The notes beneath the pieces were generated by a model that had not been told where the DNA came from, searched no databases, and saw only the letters and a list, made by a program, of their open reading frames with translations. From contig NZ_PVWJ01000041.1 of NCBI RefSeq assembly GCF_003003775.1, positions 1 through 39,038 of the forward strand: DNA of 39,038 nt, in the 5' to 3' direction. Numbering within the stretch: position 1 is the stretch's first letter; every line of letters begins with the position of its first letter. Below, piece after piece: positions 25,944 through 34,766 of the stretch. Source of the stretch: Merismopedia glauca CCAP 1448/3. Lineage in GTDB: Bacteria > Cyanobacteriota > Cyanobacteriia > Cyanobacteriales > CCAP-1448. Position numbers and translations under genes: made by a program.

Positions 25944-26127
25944 AGACCTCTTGCATAAGTCACACGATTATCAATTATGAGTCTGACAATTAGCTATAAA
26001 TGAGTAATATCTGGCACAAATCATCAGCAAAAACAGTTATCAGTTTCCCAGATCTGCCATTCACCAATTTATCGTTACTCGTTACTCGTTACTCAAGTCA
26101 ATATGGCTTGAGTTTTGCAAGAGGTCT
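25944..26127. mobile_element. 184-bp MITE-like element with 12-bp terminal inverted repeats
   Basis: The left end agacctcttgca (25944-25955) is the exact reverse complement of the right end tgcaagaggtct (26116-26127). Direct AGT triplets flank the element (25941-25943 and 26128-26130), consistent with a 3-bp target duplication. It has no coding capacity. Inside are three cgttact heptamers (26073-26094) and a 7-pair hairpin actcaag/cttgagt (26091-26113). A sequence resembling its empty target occurs at 38331-38361. Confidence 0.72.
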
Positions 26128-26139
26128 AGTGATTTGGTA

Positions 26140-27147
26140 TTAGTTTGTATCATCAACATCACAATTACCTGAATCTTGTTCGTACTTGACTATAACTATA
26201 TAAGGCTCACCTATAACACTTTGCTCAAAATTGGCTGCCATAGCATCAGTAATTGCCTCTTCATCAAATACTTTATATCCAGAACTTTTAATAACTTCTA
26301 GGTAGTTGGGCTGCTTGTCTGGGTCGATCAAAACTGCTACTCCAACTTCACCATTTAGCTTTTTTGGACAAGCTATTTCTGGATAAGTTCCCTTCACGAA
26401 AACTTTCTGAAATTTGGTTGATGATATTTCTAATCTAGTTGCCCAATTTTGATAATTAGTATTACCAGCTTCGTCACTAGTATTACTGGAATTGAAGGCT
26501 AATTGAGTTGAGTCATTTTCTATAAGTGGAGTTGCTTGAGGAAGAGGATTTTCTAGCCAGTTATGGGTATTATTAGGCGTTTCCGACATCGGAGAGGCGG
26601 TAGTTGCTGGTTCTGGGTTGGTTTCCACTTCAGATGTTGGAGGTGGTGAAGATGTGGGAGATAACGTAACTGGAAACTTACCTAAAAATATTGGCTTTCT
26701 ATAAAGAGAGTAATCTGAAATCTTGGCGGGTGAAGGCTGGGGAGTAGCTAATTTTGGACTTGGAGAAGGAGAAGGATGGAGTGAGACTGATAAATTTAAC
26801 GAATCTGATTGAGTCCGTTTTGGGGGAATAGGGAAAACAGGTTGATAGAAAATAGCAGGTAGGGTATCTATAGAAGTGCGGGGTACAACTAAGGTTGGTA
26901 TGCGGCTTTGTTCGGTTGGGGTTAATGCCACAACTTGAATTGGACTAGGTAATTCAAGGCTAGGAGTGGTTTCAAAATCAGATATGTAGGACAGTAGTAT
27001 TAGTGCTAAGCCGTGAATACTTATGGAAGCCAAACCCGCCAACAAAGTGGATTTTCGCCCGAAGTATCCAGCAAAATGTCCCAAAATTGAGGTTTCCTTA
27101 AGTGATGGTGGGATGATTTGAGACTGAGGCGATCGCTCAAATAGCAT
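26140..27147 (-). CDS. TonB-like energy transducer protein
   Basis: This 335-residue protein has a short cytoplasmic start, one membrane segment (about 34-55, LLAGLASISIHGLALILLSYI), a long Pro/Ser/Thr-rich periplasmic linker (about 60-230), and a C-terminal TonB-type domain (about 245-320: YPEIACPKKLNGEVGVAVLIDP, LEVIKSSGYKVFDEEAITDAM). TonB proteins carry proton-motive energy from ExbB/ExbD to outer-membrane receptors. No exbB, exbD or receptor gene is nearby. TonB_C domains also occur in proteins with other roles, so transport of a ligand is not shown. The stop codon lies inside a sequence shared with 38343-38361. Confidence 0.8.
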   Translation of the reverse strand: MLFERSPQSQIIPPSLKETSILGHFAGYFGRKSTLLAGLASISIHGLALILLSYISDFETTPSLELPSPIQVVALTPTEQSRIPTLVVPRTSIDTLPAIFYQPVFPIPPKRTQSDSLNLSVSLHPSPSPSPKLATPQPSPAKISDYSLYRKPIFLGKFPVTLSPTSSPPPTSEVETNPEPATTASPMSETPNNTHNWLENPLPQATPLIENDSTQLAFNSSNTSDEAGNTNYQNWATRLEISSTKFQKVFVKGTYPEIACPKKLNGEVGVAVLIDPDKQPNYLEVIKSSGYKVFDEEAITDAMAANFEQSVIGEPYIVIVKYEQDSGNCDVDDTN

Positions 27148-27153
27148 AATAAT

Positions 27154-27187
27154 GAAGTCAGAAGTTAGAAGTCAGAAGTCAGAAGTA
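27154..27187. repeat. GTCAGAA heptamer array upstream of the TonB-like gene
   Basis: Four to five heptamers (gaagtca, gaagtta, gaagtca, gaagtca) lie seven bases before the reverse ATG of the TonB-like gene, so they occupy its 5' leader. Confidence 0.85.
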
Positions 27188-27291
27188 ATTATACCTCTGG
27201 CGAAACTAAAGCAAGATTGTCTCTGGGTAAGGATTCGATCTGATTTTCAATTAATAACCCAAGTTGCTAGTGATAAATTGGATGTACTCTT

Positions 27292-27466
27292 GGGGGATTG
27301 GGGACACGGGGACACGGAGAGGAAAATTTAATTAGCAATCAACCATCAACAATCAACCATCAACAATTAATAAACAAGTCAAAGATAGTAACTAGCAACT
27401 TACGTTAATAAGAGAAATAGGACTGTTCGGTGCTGGAAACGATTCCCGATTCCCGATTCCCAATCC
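27292..27466. repeat. Cluster of other short tandem repeats
   Basis: In the 391-base gap before the hydrolase gene there are ggggacac units (about 27296-27319), a doubled caatcaaccatcaa unit (27336-27366) and three gattccc heptamers (27441-27466). No gene is seen in this gap. Confidence 0.7.
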
Positions 27467-27538
27467 TCTGAAAAAATAGTTGTCAATTTGCATAGATCGA
27501 ATTTAAAATCCAAGTTCCTGAACTAATATTTTTTAGCT

Positions 27539-28237
27539 GTGTTACCAACTGTTATTTTACCTGGTTATCTCGAAAGTGCGATCGCATACCTAACGTTAGA
27601 GAAATTCTTGCAACAGCAGGGTTTTCCCACTGTAACTGTACCTCTACGTCGTCGCGATTGGCTCCCAACTGTCGGGGGGCGATCGATGATTCCGATTTTG
27701 CGACAACTAGATCGAGTTGTCAAAGAAATGTTAGCTAAATATGGAACCTCCCAAATTAATTTAATTGGTCATTCGGCGGGAGGTTGGATTTCGCGGATTT
27801 ACCTGGGAGAAAAGCCCTATGTAATTCACGGTGATGTCATGGAAGATGCCAATTTGTGGTTCGCACATCCCTATATTGCTTCTTTAACCACTCTAGGCAC
27901 GCCTCATACTAGTCTAGAGCGTTGGACGAGGAAAAACTTAGATTTTGTCAATCACGGCTATCCAGGAGCATTCTATGCCAACGTGCGCTATGTTTGTGTA
28001 GCTGGAAAATCAGTTTTCGGGCAAAGACGACGGGGAAGTTGGTTGGCTTACAGCAGCTATAAACTCACCTGCGGGGTGGGAAACACTTGGGGAGATGGAA
28101 TTACGCCAATTAATGCCGCTCATTTAGAAGGGGCTAACAACTTGATTATAGAAGGAGTCAAACATTCTCCACGCTCTCCAGGAATTTGGTATGGTTCCCC
28201 AGTCGTAGCCCCAGAATGGGTTCAATATTTGCTCTAA
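27539..28237 (+). CDS. Alpha/beta hydrolase (lipase/esterase-like)
   Basis: This 232-residue protein has the lipase-type nucleophile elbow GHSAGG (S79), an oxyanion-loop region near PTVILPGYLES, and SLTTLGTPHTSLERW, as in triacylglycerol lipase or PGAP1-like proteins. The acid and histidine may be the Asp in WGDGITPINAAHL and the His in GVKHSPRSPG. It likely hydrolyses an ester, possibly a membrane lipid; the substrate is unknown. The start is GTG, and the sequence begins at the first beta strand, so an upstream start is unlikely. No signal peptide is seen. Confidence 0.82.
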   Translation: MLPTVILPGYLESAIAYLTLEKFLQQQGFPTVTVPLRRRDWLPTVGGRSMIPILRQLDRVVKEMLAKYGTSQINLIGHSAGGWISRIYLGEKPYVIHGDVMEDANLWFAHPYIASLTTLGTPHTSLERWTRKNLDFVNHGYPGAFYANVRYVCVAGKSVFGQRRRGSWLAYSSYKLTCGVGNTWGDGITPINAAHLEGANNLIIEGVKHSPRSPGIWYGSPVVAPEWVQYLL

Positions 28238-28498
28238 GCGACTTCAGGCAGGTTTTTGGTGAGGAGATAGAAACGAAAAGTTAACAGGATATTAAGCATC
28301 TCCTAGACAATGCAGTCGCGATCGCAGTTAAATCTAATTTAGTTGGGTAAATTATTCGAGAGTCACCCATCTGCTTGACAAACACCACTCAAAATTTTGC
28401 TAGATTATGGTGACAGCATTCATCTAGTTTTGGCTCTTGACATTCAAACATCCTGGCTTACAGTGAAATCTTTAAGCTGCTTCTACTGATTAACATCC

Positions 28499-31156
28499 AT
28501 GTCCAAGCTCGTTATTGTTGAATCTCCCACTAAAGCTCGTACTATTCGCAACTATCTGCCCTCAGAATATCGAGTTGAAGCATCTATGGGGCACGTACGC
28601 GACTTACCTGCATCAGCAGAGGAAATCCCGGAAAATGTGAAGGGAGAAAAGTGGGCGCAGCTAGGAGTGAATGTAGAAGCTAATTTTGAGCCTTTGTATG
28701 TCATTCCCAAAGATAAAAAGAAAATCGTCAAACTGCTACAAGATGCTTTAAAAGAAGCCGATGAATTAGTTCTAGCAACTGACGAAGACAGGGAAGGAGA
28801 AAGTATCAGTTGGCATCTACTGCAAATACTAAAGCCCAAAATTCCGATCAAACGGATGGTATTTCATGAAATTACTCAAGAAGCAATCCGTAAAGCCCTA
28901 AAAGACTGTCGTCAGGTCGATGAAAAGCTAGTACGCGCCCAAGAAACGCGGCGGATACTAGATCGCCTGGTAGGTTACACCCTTTCTCCGTTACTTTGGA
29001 AAAAGATCGCTAGGGGGCTTTCCGCCGGAAGAGTGCAGTCAGTCGCCGTTAGGGTGTTGGTGAATCGGGAACGAGCGCGATTGGCGTTTAAACAGGGGAG
29101 TTACTGGGATTTACAAGCGCTGTTAGTCCACAAAACCCAGAAATTTGGGGCAAAATTAGTCACCGTCGCTGGTGTCAAAATTGCCACTGGTGCAGATTTC
29201 GATCCAGATACAGGTCAAATTATTGCTGGCAAAAAAGTTACCCTGCTCAATGAAGAAGACGCTAAAGCTCTGCAAGCACGCTTAATTGAGGAAATTTGGA
29301 CGGTTAAAGACATAGAAGAGCGTGCCGTTAACCGCAAGCCTTCCCCTCCGTTTACCACTTCCACCCTACAACAAGAATCCAACCGGAAACTAAGACTTTC
29401 CGCTAGAGAAACCATGCGGGTGGCACAAAGCTTGTACGAGCAAGGGTACATTACCTATATGCGTACCGATTCGGTTCATTTATCGGATCAAGCAATAGAA
29501 GCAGCGCGCAGTTGCGTGATGGAAAAGTATGGAGCCGAATATCTTAGCCCCAAACCCCGTCAATACACCACCAAAGCCAAAGGCGCTCAGGAAGCTCACG
29601 AAGCGATTCGCCCTGCTGGAAGCAGCTTTCGCACCCCCAGGGAAACTGGTTTAAACGGACAAGAACTATCTTTATACGATCTGGTTTGGAAACGCACCGT
29701 CGCCTGTCAAATGGCTGACTCCCGCCAAACTCACATCAGCGTCGATTTGGAAGTAGCGGATGCTGGATTCCGCGCCACTGGGAAACGGATTGACTTTCCA
29801 GGCTATTTACGGGCTTATGTAGAAGGTTCTGACGATCCTAATGCTGCTATTGAAGACCAAGAAGTGATCTTACCTCCTTTGAAAGCTGGAGATCATCCAG
29901 AATGTGAAAAACTAGAGGCGATTCCCCACGAAACCCAGCCTCCCGCCCGTTTTACGGAAGCTTCTTTGGTTAAAACTTTAGAAAGTGAAGGAATCGGTCG
30001 TCCTAGTACCTACGCCAGCATTATTGGGACTATAGCCGATCGCGGTTACGCTAAAATGCAAAGTCAGGCTTTAGTTCCTACTTTTACGGCTTTTGCAGTG
30101 ACTACCTTGTTAGAAAAGCATTTTCCCGATTTAGTTGATACCAGCTTCACCGCCAAAATGGAGCAAACCCTAGATGATATTTCCACAGGTGAGGCGCAAT
30201 GGCTCCCCTACCTCAAGAAATTCTATTCTGGGGAAACTGGGTTAGATACCTTGGTCAAGCAGCAGGAAAGTCAAATTGACCGCGCTCAAGCCCGCACCAT
30301 TGAATTGGATCACCTGGAACCTAAAATCCGTTTGGGGAGTAAAGTCCCCTATGTGGAATCAATTAATGGAGATGAAGTATTAATCGCTTCGATTCCGGCT
30401 GATTGGACTCCAGCAGATGCAGATCCAGAACGAATAGCTGAATTGTTGCGGCAAAAAGCTGAAGGTCCCGTAGAATTGGGCAAATATCCTGAATCTGGAG
30501 AATCAGTTTACTTTTTCAAAATAGGTCCTCACGGCCCTTACGTGCAAGTTGGGCAAAAAACCGAAGAGAATCCCAAACCTAAACGAGCTTCGATTCCTAA
30601 AACCCAGAATTTAGAAGAAGTTACTCTAGATACAGCCCTAAATTTACTCTCTCTACCCAGACTTTTGGGCAATCATCCCGGAACTGGAGGGAAGATTAAG
30701 GCGGCGATCGGTCCTTTTGGACCTTATATCGTTCACGAACAGGGGAAAGGTGAGAAAGACTATCGATCGCTCAAAGCTAGTGATGATATCTTTACTATCA
30801 CTCTAGAACGGGCGCTAGAATTATTAGCAGAACCGAAAAAAGGTCGTGGTGGTAAAAGTAAAACTGCGAAAGAACCTTTACGAACCCTGGGGAATCACCC
30901 TGATGATGAAGAAGTGATAGAGGTTCACGAAGGTCGCTATGGTCCATACATTAAGCATGGTAAAACCAATGTATCTTTGCCGAAAGATACAACTGTAGAA
31001 GAAGTAACTATGGCTACGGCTTTGGAATTACTAGCTACCAAGTCAACTACTCAAAAGTCTACTGGTACTCGAACTAAATCAACCAAATCAACCAAGTCTA
31101 AAACTTCGACCACAACTCGGAAGACAACCACTAAAAAAGCCGCAAAAACCTCTTGA
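28499..31156 (+). CDS. topA: DNA topoisomerase I
   Basis: This 885-residue type IA topoisomerase relaxes negative supercoils. It starts with the TOPRIM domain (KLVIVESPTKARTIRNYLP; DEDREGESISWH), followed by the gate domains, and has the active-site tyrosine Y320 in YITYMRTDS. The C-terminal part holds several TopA C-terminal repeat units (LGNHPGTGGKIKAAIGPFGPYI, LGNHPDDEEVIEVHEGRYGPYI). It has no zinc-finger cysteines, unlike the E. coli enzyme. The last 40 residues are a Lys/Thr/Ser tail that probably contacts DNA. The length fits cyanobacterial TopA. It converges on carA. Confidence 0.96.
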   Translation: MSKLVIVESPTKARTIRNYLPSEYRVEASMGHVRDLPASAEEIPENVKGEKWAQLGVNVEANFEPLYVIPKDKKKIVKLLQDALKEADELVLATDEDREGESISWHLLQILKPKIPIKRMVFHEITQEAIRKALKDCRQVDEKLVRAQETRRILDRLVGYTLSPLLWKKIARGLSAGRVQSVAVRVLVNRERARLAFKQGSYWDLQALLVHKTQKFGAKLVTVAGVKIATGADFDPDTGQIIAGKKVTLLNEEDAKALQARLIEEIWTVKDIEERAVNRKPSPPFTTSTLQQESNRKLRLSARETMRVAQSLYEQGYITYMRTDSVHLSDQAIEAARSCVMEKYGAEYLSPKPRQYTTKAKGAQEAHEAIRPAGSSFRTPRETGLNGQELSLYDLVWKRTVACQMADSRQTHISVDLEVADAGFRATGKRIDFPGYLRAYVEGSDDPNAAIEDQEVILPPLKAGDHPECEKLEAIPHETQPPARFTEASLVKTLESEGIGRPSTYASIIGTIADRGYAKMQSQALVPTFTAFAVTTLLEKHFPDLVDTSFTAKMEQTLDDISTGEAQWLPYLKKFYSGETGLDTLVKQQESQIDRAQARTIELDHLEPKIRLGSKVPYVESINGDEVLIASIPADWTPADADPERIAELLRQKAEGPVELGKYPESGESVYFFKIGPHGPYVQVGQKTEENPKPKRASIPKTQNLEEVTLDTALNLLSLPRLLGNHPGTGGKIKAAIGPFGPYIVHEQGKGEKDYRSLKASDDIFTITLERALELLAEPKKGRGGKSKTAKEPLRTLGNHPDDEEVIEVHEGRYGPYIKHGKTNVSLPKDTTVEEVTMATALELLATKSTTQKSTGTRTKSTKSTKSKTSTTTRKTTTKKAAKTS

Positions 31157-31185
31157 AGAGGTAGATGAACCGCTAATCAAGTTTA

Positions 31186-31214
31186 AAGTAGGGTAGGCAT
31201 TACTTACCCTACTT
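31186..31214. terminator. Hairpin between convergent topA and carA
   Basis: The arm aagtagggta (31186-31195) pairs perfectly with taccctactt (31205-31214) across a 9-base loop. A second small hairpin, acctct/agaggt (31148-31162), has the topA TGA stop in its loop. The 10-pair stem probably ends transcripts from one or both sides, although no strong T-run follows. Confidence 0.6.
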
Positions 31215-31335
31215 ACTGGGACGGGAAATTTCGTCGATCGCCCTGGTCAATCCACCAGTCCTGATTTTGGATGCAGCACAGTTTTACCTATCAGGGATTG
31301 GAGGTGAAAGTGCTAGAGTTTTGCCAGTAGTACAA

Positions 31336-32481
31336 CTAAGAATTACTCTGGCGATGTGCTTTCATCGCTTTGACAAATTTAGCAAACAGATAATCAGCAT
31401 CATGAGGACCAGGACTGGCTTCAGGATGATATTGAACTGAGAAGCAGGGTAAAGATTTATGCTTTAATCCAGCTATAGTTTGATCGTTGAGGTTCAAGTG
31501 AGTGATTTCTATGTTTTCACTCAAGCTATCAGGGGCGATCGCAAAACCGTGATTTTGGCTAGTAATCTCAACTTGCTGTTTTAATCCGGCTGGTTGATTC
31601 AAGCCGCGATGACCAAATTTGAGCTTAAATGTTCTCGCACCCAAAGATAATCCTAAAATTTGATGTCCCATACAGATCCCAAAAATGGGGGTTTTGGTGG
31701 CGACTAGTTCTTTGGTGGTGGCGATTCCTTCAGTGACTTCGGCTGGATCTCCTGGACCATTGGAGAGGAAAATCCCATCGGGGTTATATTTCAAAATTTC
31801 AGATGCTGGGGTATCAGCCGGAACAACTATTACTTTACAACCGTAACTGCTCAATCGTCGCAGAATATTGCGTTTTACCCCAAAATCAAGGGCAACTACG
31901 GTTAAAGGTGTATTTGGTGCTGCATCTATCCCAAATTCCCAATCTGGATTAGTGGATTCAGACCATTCATAAGTTTCTCTGGTAGTGACTTCTTTGACCA
32001 GATTCAATCCTTGCATACTCGGCGCAGATTGGACGTGGGCGAGTAACTCTTCTGGATCTAATATTTCTGTCGAAATGCCCCCGTTCATGGCTCCTACAGA
32101 GCGAATTTTGCGGGTTAAGGCTCTCGTATCTATCCCATATATACTAGGAATTTGGTGTTGCTGAAGATAATCTGGTAAGGATTGGGTAGAGCGCCAATTA
32201 CTAGGAGTGGTACAAATATTGCGGGCGATCACTCCTTGAATTTGAGGACCATTAGCTTCTTCATCTTCAAGATTAACCCCTGTATTTCCCAATTCAGGAT
32301 AGGTAAAGATGATAATTTGACCTTTATAACTGGGATCTGTGAGGACTTCCTGGTAACCCGTCATTCCTGTGTTAAAGACGACTTCACCAATAGCTGTACC
32401 AGAAGCACCAAAAGACCAGCCTTGATAATAACTGCCATCTGCTAGAGCTAACAATGCTGGTTGACGATCTAAAAGAGGCAT
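31336..32481 (-). CDS. carA: Carbamoyl-phosphate synthase small subunit
   Basis: This 381-residue glutaminase subunit releases ammonia from glutamine for carbamoyl phosphate, the precursor of arginine and pyrimidines. The N-terminal CPSase domain ([21 protein letters not shown]) precedes a class I glutamine amidotransferase domain with C270 in GICMGHQ, H352 and E354 in QYHPE. HRGLNQP and SQNHGFA are further family marks. Length is normal. The partner carB is not in the window, as is common in cyanobacteria. Confidence 0.97.
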   Translation of the reverse strand: MPLLDRQPALLALADGSYYQGWSFGASGTAIGEVVFNTGMTGYQEVLTDPSYKGQIIIFTYPELGNTGVNLEDEEANGPQIQGVIARNICTTPSNWRSTQSLPDYLQQHQIPSIYGIDTRALTRKIRSVGAMNGGISTEILDPEELLAHVQSAPSMQGLNLVKEVTTRETYEWSESTNPDWEFGIDAAPNTPLTVVALDFGVKRNILRRLSSYGCKVIVVPADTPASEILKYNPDGIFLSNGPGDPAEVTEGIATTKELVATKTPIFGICMGHQILGLSLGARTFKLKFGHRGLNQPAGLKQQVEITSQNHGFAIAPDSLSENIEITHLNLNDQTIAGLKHKSLPCFSVQYHPEASPGPHDADYLFAKFVKAMKAHRQSNS

Positions 32482-32581
32482 ACAACTTAAAGATTTGGCG
32501 ATGGGGTGGCGGGTGTTATTATCGCATATGTGACAGCTAAATCACCTTTCTATTGGTCAAGGAGCGATCGCATAACTGCGA

Positions 32582-33157
32582 TCAAGGTTTCAGTTCTTTA
32601 ATCACCCGACCAGAGGTGGTAAATGATACTCCTTGCTGGAAACTGGTACTAATCATCACTGCTTCTACAATTGGCTCTGTCACACTTTTTTGCTCTGCTA
32701 CCCACTCCACAATAAAATTTGCTCCTGAACCTCCACTAGAATCTTGTTGAGGGATAAAAAATTCTGTGGTTGCTAGTGGAGCAAGCTGCAAATTACCCTG
32801 TGAGTGCTGTTTAATTAATTTTCCGGCTGAGTTGTAGTAGCGAGCAGAGCGAATTATAATCGGGTCAGTTAAGCTGGTGTTGCGAATGCTCAAGGTGACA
32901 CTAAGCAAAAATTGCTCCTGTTTATCGCCATGATAGATATGCGAGTAAACTGGAACTAAAATAGTTTGTCCTTTGCTGATGACAATTTGGTTAGATGTAA
33001 TTGATACACCTCCACCATCTCTAGCAATTCGAGTCAATGGTTCAACTGGAGGTGGCGAATTAGGGTTCTGAGATGATAGGTTACCCCTTGTCGTATCACA
33101 CGCAGTTAAGAGGATGAGACACATGACGGTTGTAATTGCTACTGGCTGGATCGCCAC
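32582..33157 (-). CDS. DUF3124 lipoprotein
   Basis: This 191-residue protein has a lipoprotein signal with lipobox LLTAC (C20). A domain matching DUF3124 follows: ISKGQTILVPVYSHIYHGDKQEQFLLSVTLSIRNTSLTDPI and ARYYNSAGKLIKQ, ending with PIVEAVMIST. It should be anchored in the inner or outer membrane facing the periplasm. Function is unknown. It follows the Spy-like gene on the same strand after about 160 bases that contain a palindrome repeat, so it may or may not share the ECF operon. Confidence 0.82.
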   Translation of the reverse strand: MAIQPVAITTVMCLILLTACDTTRGNLSSQNPNSPPPVEPLTRIARDGGGVSITSNQIVISKGQTILVPVYSHIYHGDKQEQFLLSVTLSIRNTSLTDPIIIRSARYYNSAGKLIKQHSQGNLQLAPLATTEFFIPQQDSSGGSGANFIVEWVAEQKSVTEPIVEAVMISTSFQQGVSFTTSGRVIKELKP

Positions 33158-33214
33158 TACTATTGTCCTCCGAAAACTTATACCAATTCTTGAAATTCAC
33201 GCTACAGACCAAAA

Positions 33215-33245
33215 TGTAGAGACGTTGCAATGCAACGTCTCTACA
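33215..33245. repeat. Palindrome of the 29-base family
   Basis: The core arms gtagagacgttgca (33216-33229) and tgcaacgtctctac (33231-33244) are perfect inverted repeats with one centre base, and one more pair extends them outside. It lies between the Spy-like and DUF3124 genes. Confidence 0.88.
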
Positions 33246-33316
33246 CACCAATTATGTAGCACAACAAAATGAAAATGGGATTAAATCATGCATCATGCTC
33301 TATGGGAACTCCCCGA

Positions 33317-33763
33317 TCACCGATGAGGACGTATCGACCTTTTTTTTGCCATAATTTGAGCCAACTTTTGCCGTTGACTAGGAGTTAAGACTTCTCGCAT
33401 CTCTAGTAAACTTTCTAAGCGCAGGTCACCTATCTGATTTTGCAAGTCTTGGACTTGATTGTGTTTGGCACGAATTTGACCAGCACTGGCATTACTTGCC
33501 ATAAGATTTTGGAATTGCTTATGAGCTTGTTTTAGTGATTGCTCCCGTTGAGCGATGCGATTTTTGTAATTCTGGCGAATTGCTTGCATCCGAGTCACTT
33601 GACTAGGGGAGAGGTTGAGAGCCTTAAATATTTCTTGCTCTTTATGTCCCATTCTCCCTGCTATCATAGGCTGAGCCTCTGTGAGAGCCGGAAAAGATAA
33701 ACTTCCAGCAGAAAATGCCGGAATTAAGAATAATCCTAATAAATAAAGTTTATTAAATTTCAT
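33317..33763 (-). CDS. Spy/CpxP-like periplasmic protein
   Basis: This 148-residue protein has a signal peptide (about 1-30) and a helical mature part with two LTxxQ-type motifs: LNLSPSQ (49-55) and VLTPSQRQKL near residue 125. These mark the Spy/CpxP family of periplasmic chaperones and stress sensors. The C-terminus is basic. It lies 11 bases downstream of the anti-sigma gene in what looks like one operon, so it is probably an envelope-stress component. Confidence 0.82.
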   Translation of the reverse strand: MKFNKLYLLGLFLIPAFSAGSLSFPALTEAQPMIAGRMGHKEQEIFKALNLSPSQVTRMQAIRQNYKNRIAQREQSLKQAHKQFQNLMASNASAGQIRAKHNQVQDLQNQIGDLRLESLLEMREVLTPSQRQKLAQIMAKKRSIRPHR

Positions 33764-33774
33764 TTTCGTAACTT

Positions 33775-34182
33775 TTAGCGTTTATACGTAGTTAATTGGG
33801 TAGAGGAAACATCATAATCTGTAGTTGGGTGAGAATCGAGCAATTCATCCGCTAAGACGGTGGTTGAAGTGCTACTAGTATCTTGAATCGTGGGTTCTTG
33901 AGACACAGCTTCCCAGTTTTCCGTCCAAAATTCCTCTACTTCTGCTGTTTCTACAGGTGCAGTTAGGGGAATGAAGAATTGAGTACCTACCCAAGTTAAG
34001 ACAGAACCTACCGCTATAGCAGAAGGGACAATCCATAAATATCTTCGGGAACGACTGAGACGGGGACAAGTAGCTACAGCTTGCATAATGCGCGCTTCTA
34101 GATCTGGTGCTGAGGGTGGAGAGACACCTTGATGTTGGCGCAAAAATTTGAGTAAAGTGAGGTCATCTTCGCGATCGCTCAT
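33775..34182 (-). CDS. Probable membrane anti-sigma factor
   Basis: This 135-residue protein has a cytoplasmic N-terminal part (MSDREDDLTLLKFLRQHQGVSPPSAPDLEARIM), one membrane segment (about 52-74) and an acidic periplasmic tail. It lacks the HxxxCxxC zinc motif of ZAS-type anti-sigmas, so assignment rests on topology and position. The ATG at 34182 overlaps the stop of the ECF sigma gene by four bases (ATGA), the classic sigma/anti-sigma coupling. An upstream in-frame start would run deep into the sigma gene and is unlikely. Confidence 0.78.
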   Translation of the reverse strand: MSDREDDLTLLKFLRQHQGVSPPSAPDLEARIMQAVATCPRLSRSRRYLWIVPSAIAVGSVLTWVGTQFFIPLTAPVETAEVEEFWTENWEAVSQEPTIQDTSSTSTTVLADELLDSHPTTDYDVSSTQLTTYKR

Positions 34183-34766
34183 AACTCTAGTCCTTGTTGC
34201 TTGAGATAGTCTCGCATATAACTGCGGGCGTGATATAGCCGCGATTTCACTGTTCCGACAGGAATACCCAAAATTTCGGCAATTTCTTTTTGGGGTCTTT
34301 CTTCTAAGTCGTGCAATACTAAGACACAACGGTGATCGAAACTCAGGGTTTGGAGCGATCGCTGCACTAAGTCTTGGTAGTGCATATCTTCAATTTGGGA
34401 GGAAAGGGATATAACTTGCAGGTTTTGACTCAATGCCTGTTTTTGAGTATAAAGCTGGTGCCACCTGCGTTGTTCGTCCGTAGCTACATTCCACGTAATG
34501 CGATATAACCAAGTGGAAAAATGGGTGGTTTGACGCAGACGCGGTAATCCTTTCCATACCCTGATGAAAACTTCCTGTACCAGATCGTCCAAGTTGGAAT
34601 TAGTCCCAAATCGGTAAAGGGTGGATCTGACTTTTTGCTGATAGCGTTTATATAGCAGACTAAAGCTGTGCTTATCTCCCTGTAAGCAGCGTTTAATCAG
34701 ACAGCTATCCGTAATTTGAGGATCTAGCTCCTCAGCAGGTAATGATTGCTCCGACAAGGTTGACAC
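34179..34766 (-). CDS. ECF-type sigma-70 factor (SigG-like)
   Basis: This 195-residue sigma factor has region 2 (about 30-105: DKHSFSLLYKRYQQKVRSTLYRFG, DDLVQEVFIRVWKGLPRLR, FSTWLYRITWNVATDEQRR) and region 4 (about 135-190: TLSFDHRCVLVLHDLEERPQKEIAEILGIPVGTVKSRLYHAR, with a helix-turn-helix). Regions 1.1 and 3 are absent, which makes it group 4/ECF. It resembles the cyanobacterial SigG type. It would direct RNA polymerase to stress promoters when released by the anti-sigma encoded just downstream. The Spy-like gene in the same operon suggests an envelope-stress signal. Confidence 0.9.
   Translation of the reverse strand: MSTLSEQSLPAEELDPQITDSCLIKRCLQGDKHSFSLLYKRYQQKVRSTLYRFGTNSNLDDLVQEVFIRVWKGLPRLRQTTHFSTWLYRITWNVATDEQRRWHQLYTQKQALSQNLQVISLSSQIEDMHYQDLVQRSLQTLSFDHRCVLVLHDLEERPQKEIAEILGIPVGTVKSRLYHARSYMRDYLKQQGLEL

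Noticed and set aside
25944-26127. Element considered as a full insertion sequence
   Set aside because: At 184 bases it has no room for a transposase and no open frame, so only a non-autonomous element is supported.
27154-27187. Heptamer array considered as a CRISPR array
   Set aside because: Units are 7 bases with no spacers of 30 or more bases and no cas genes; it is a simple tandem repeat.
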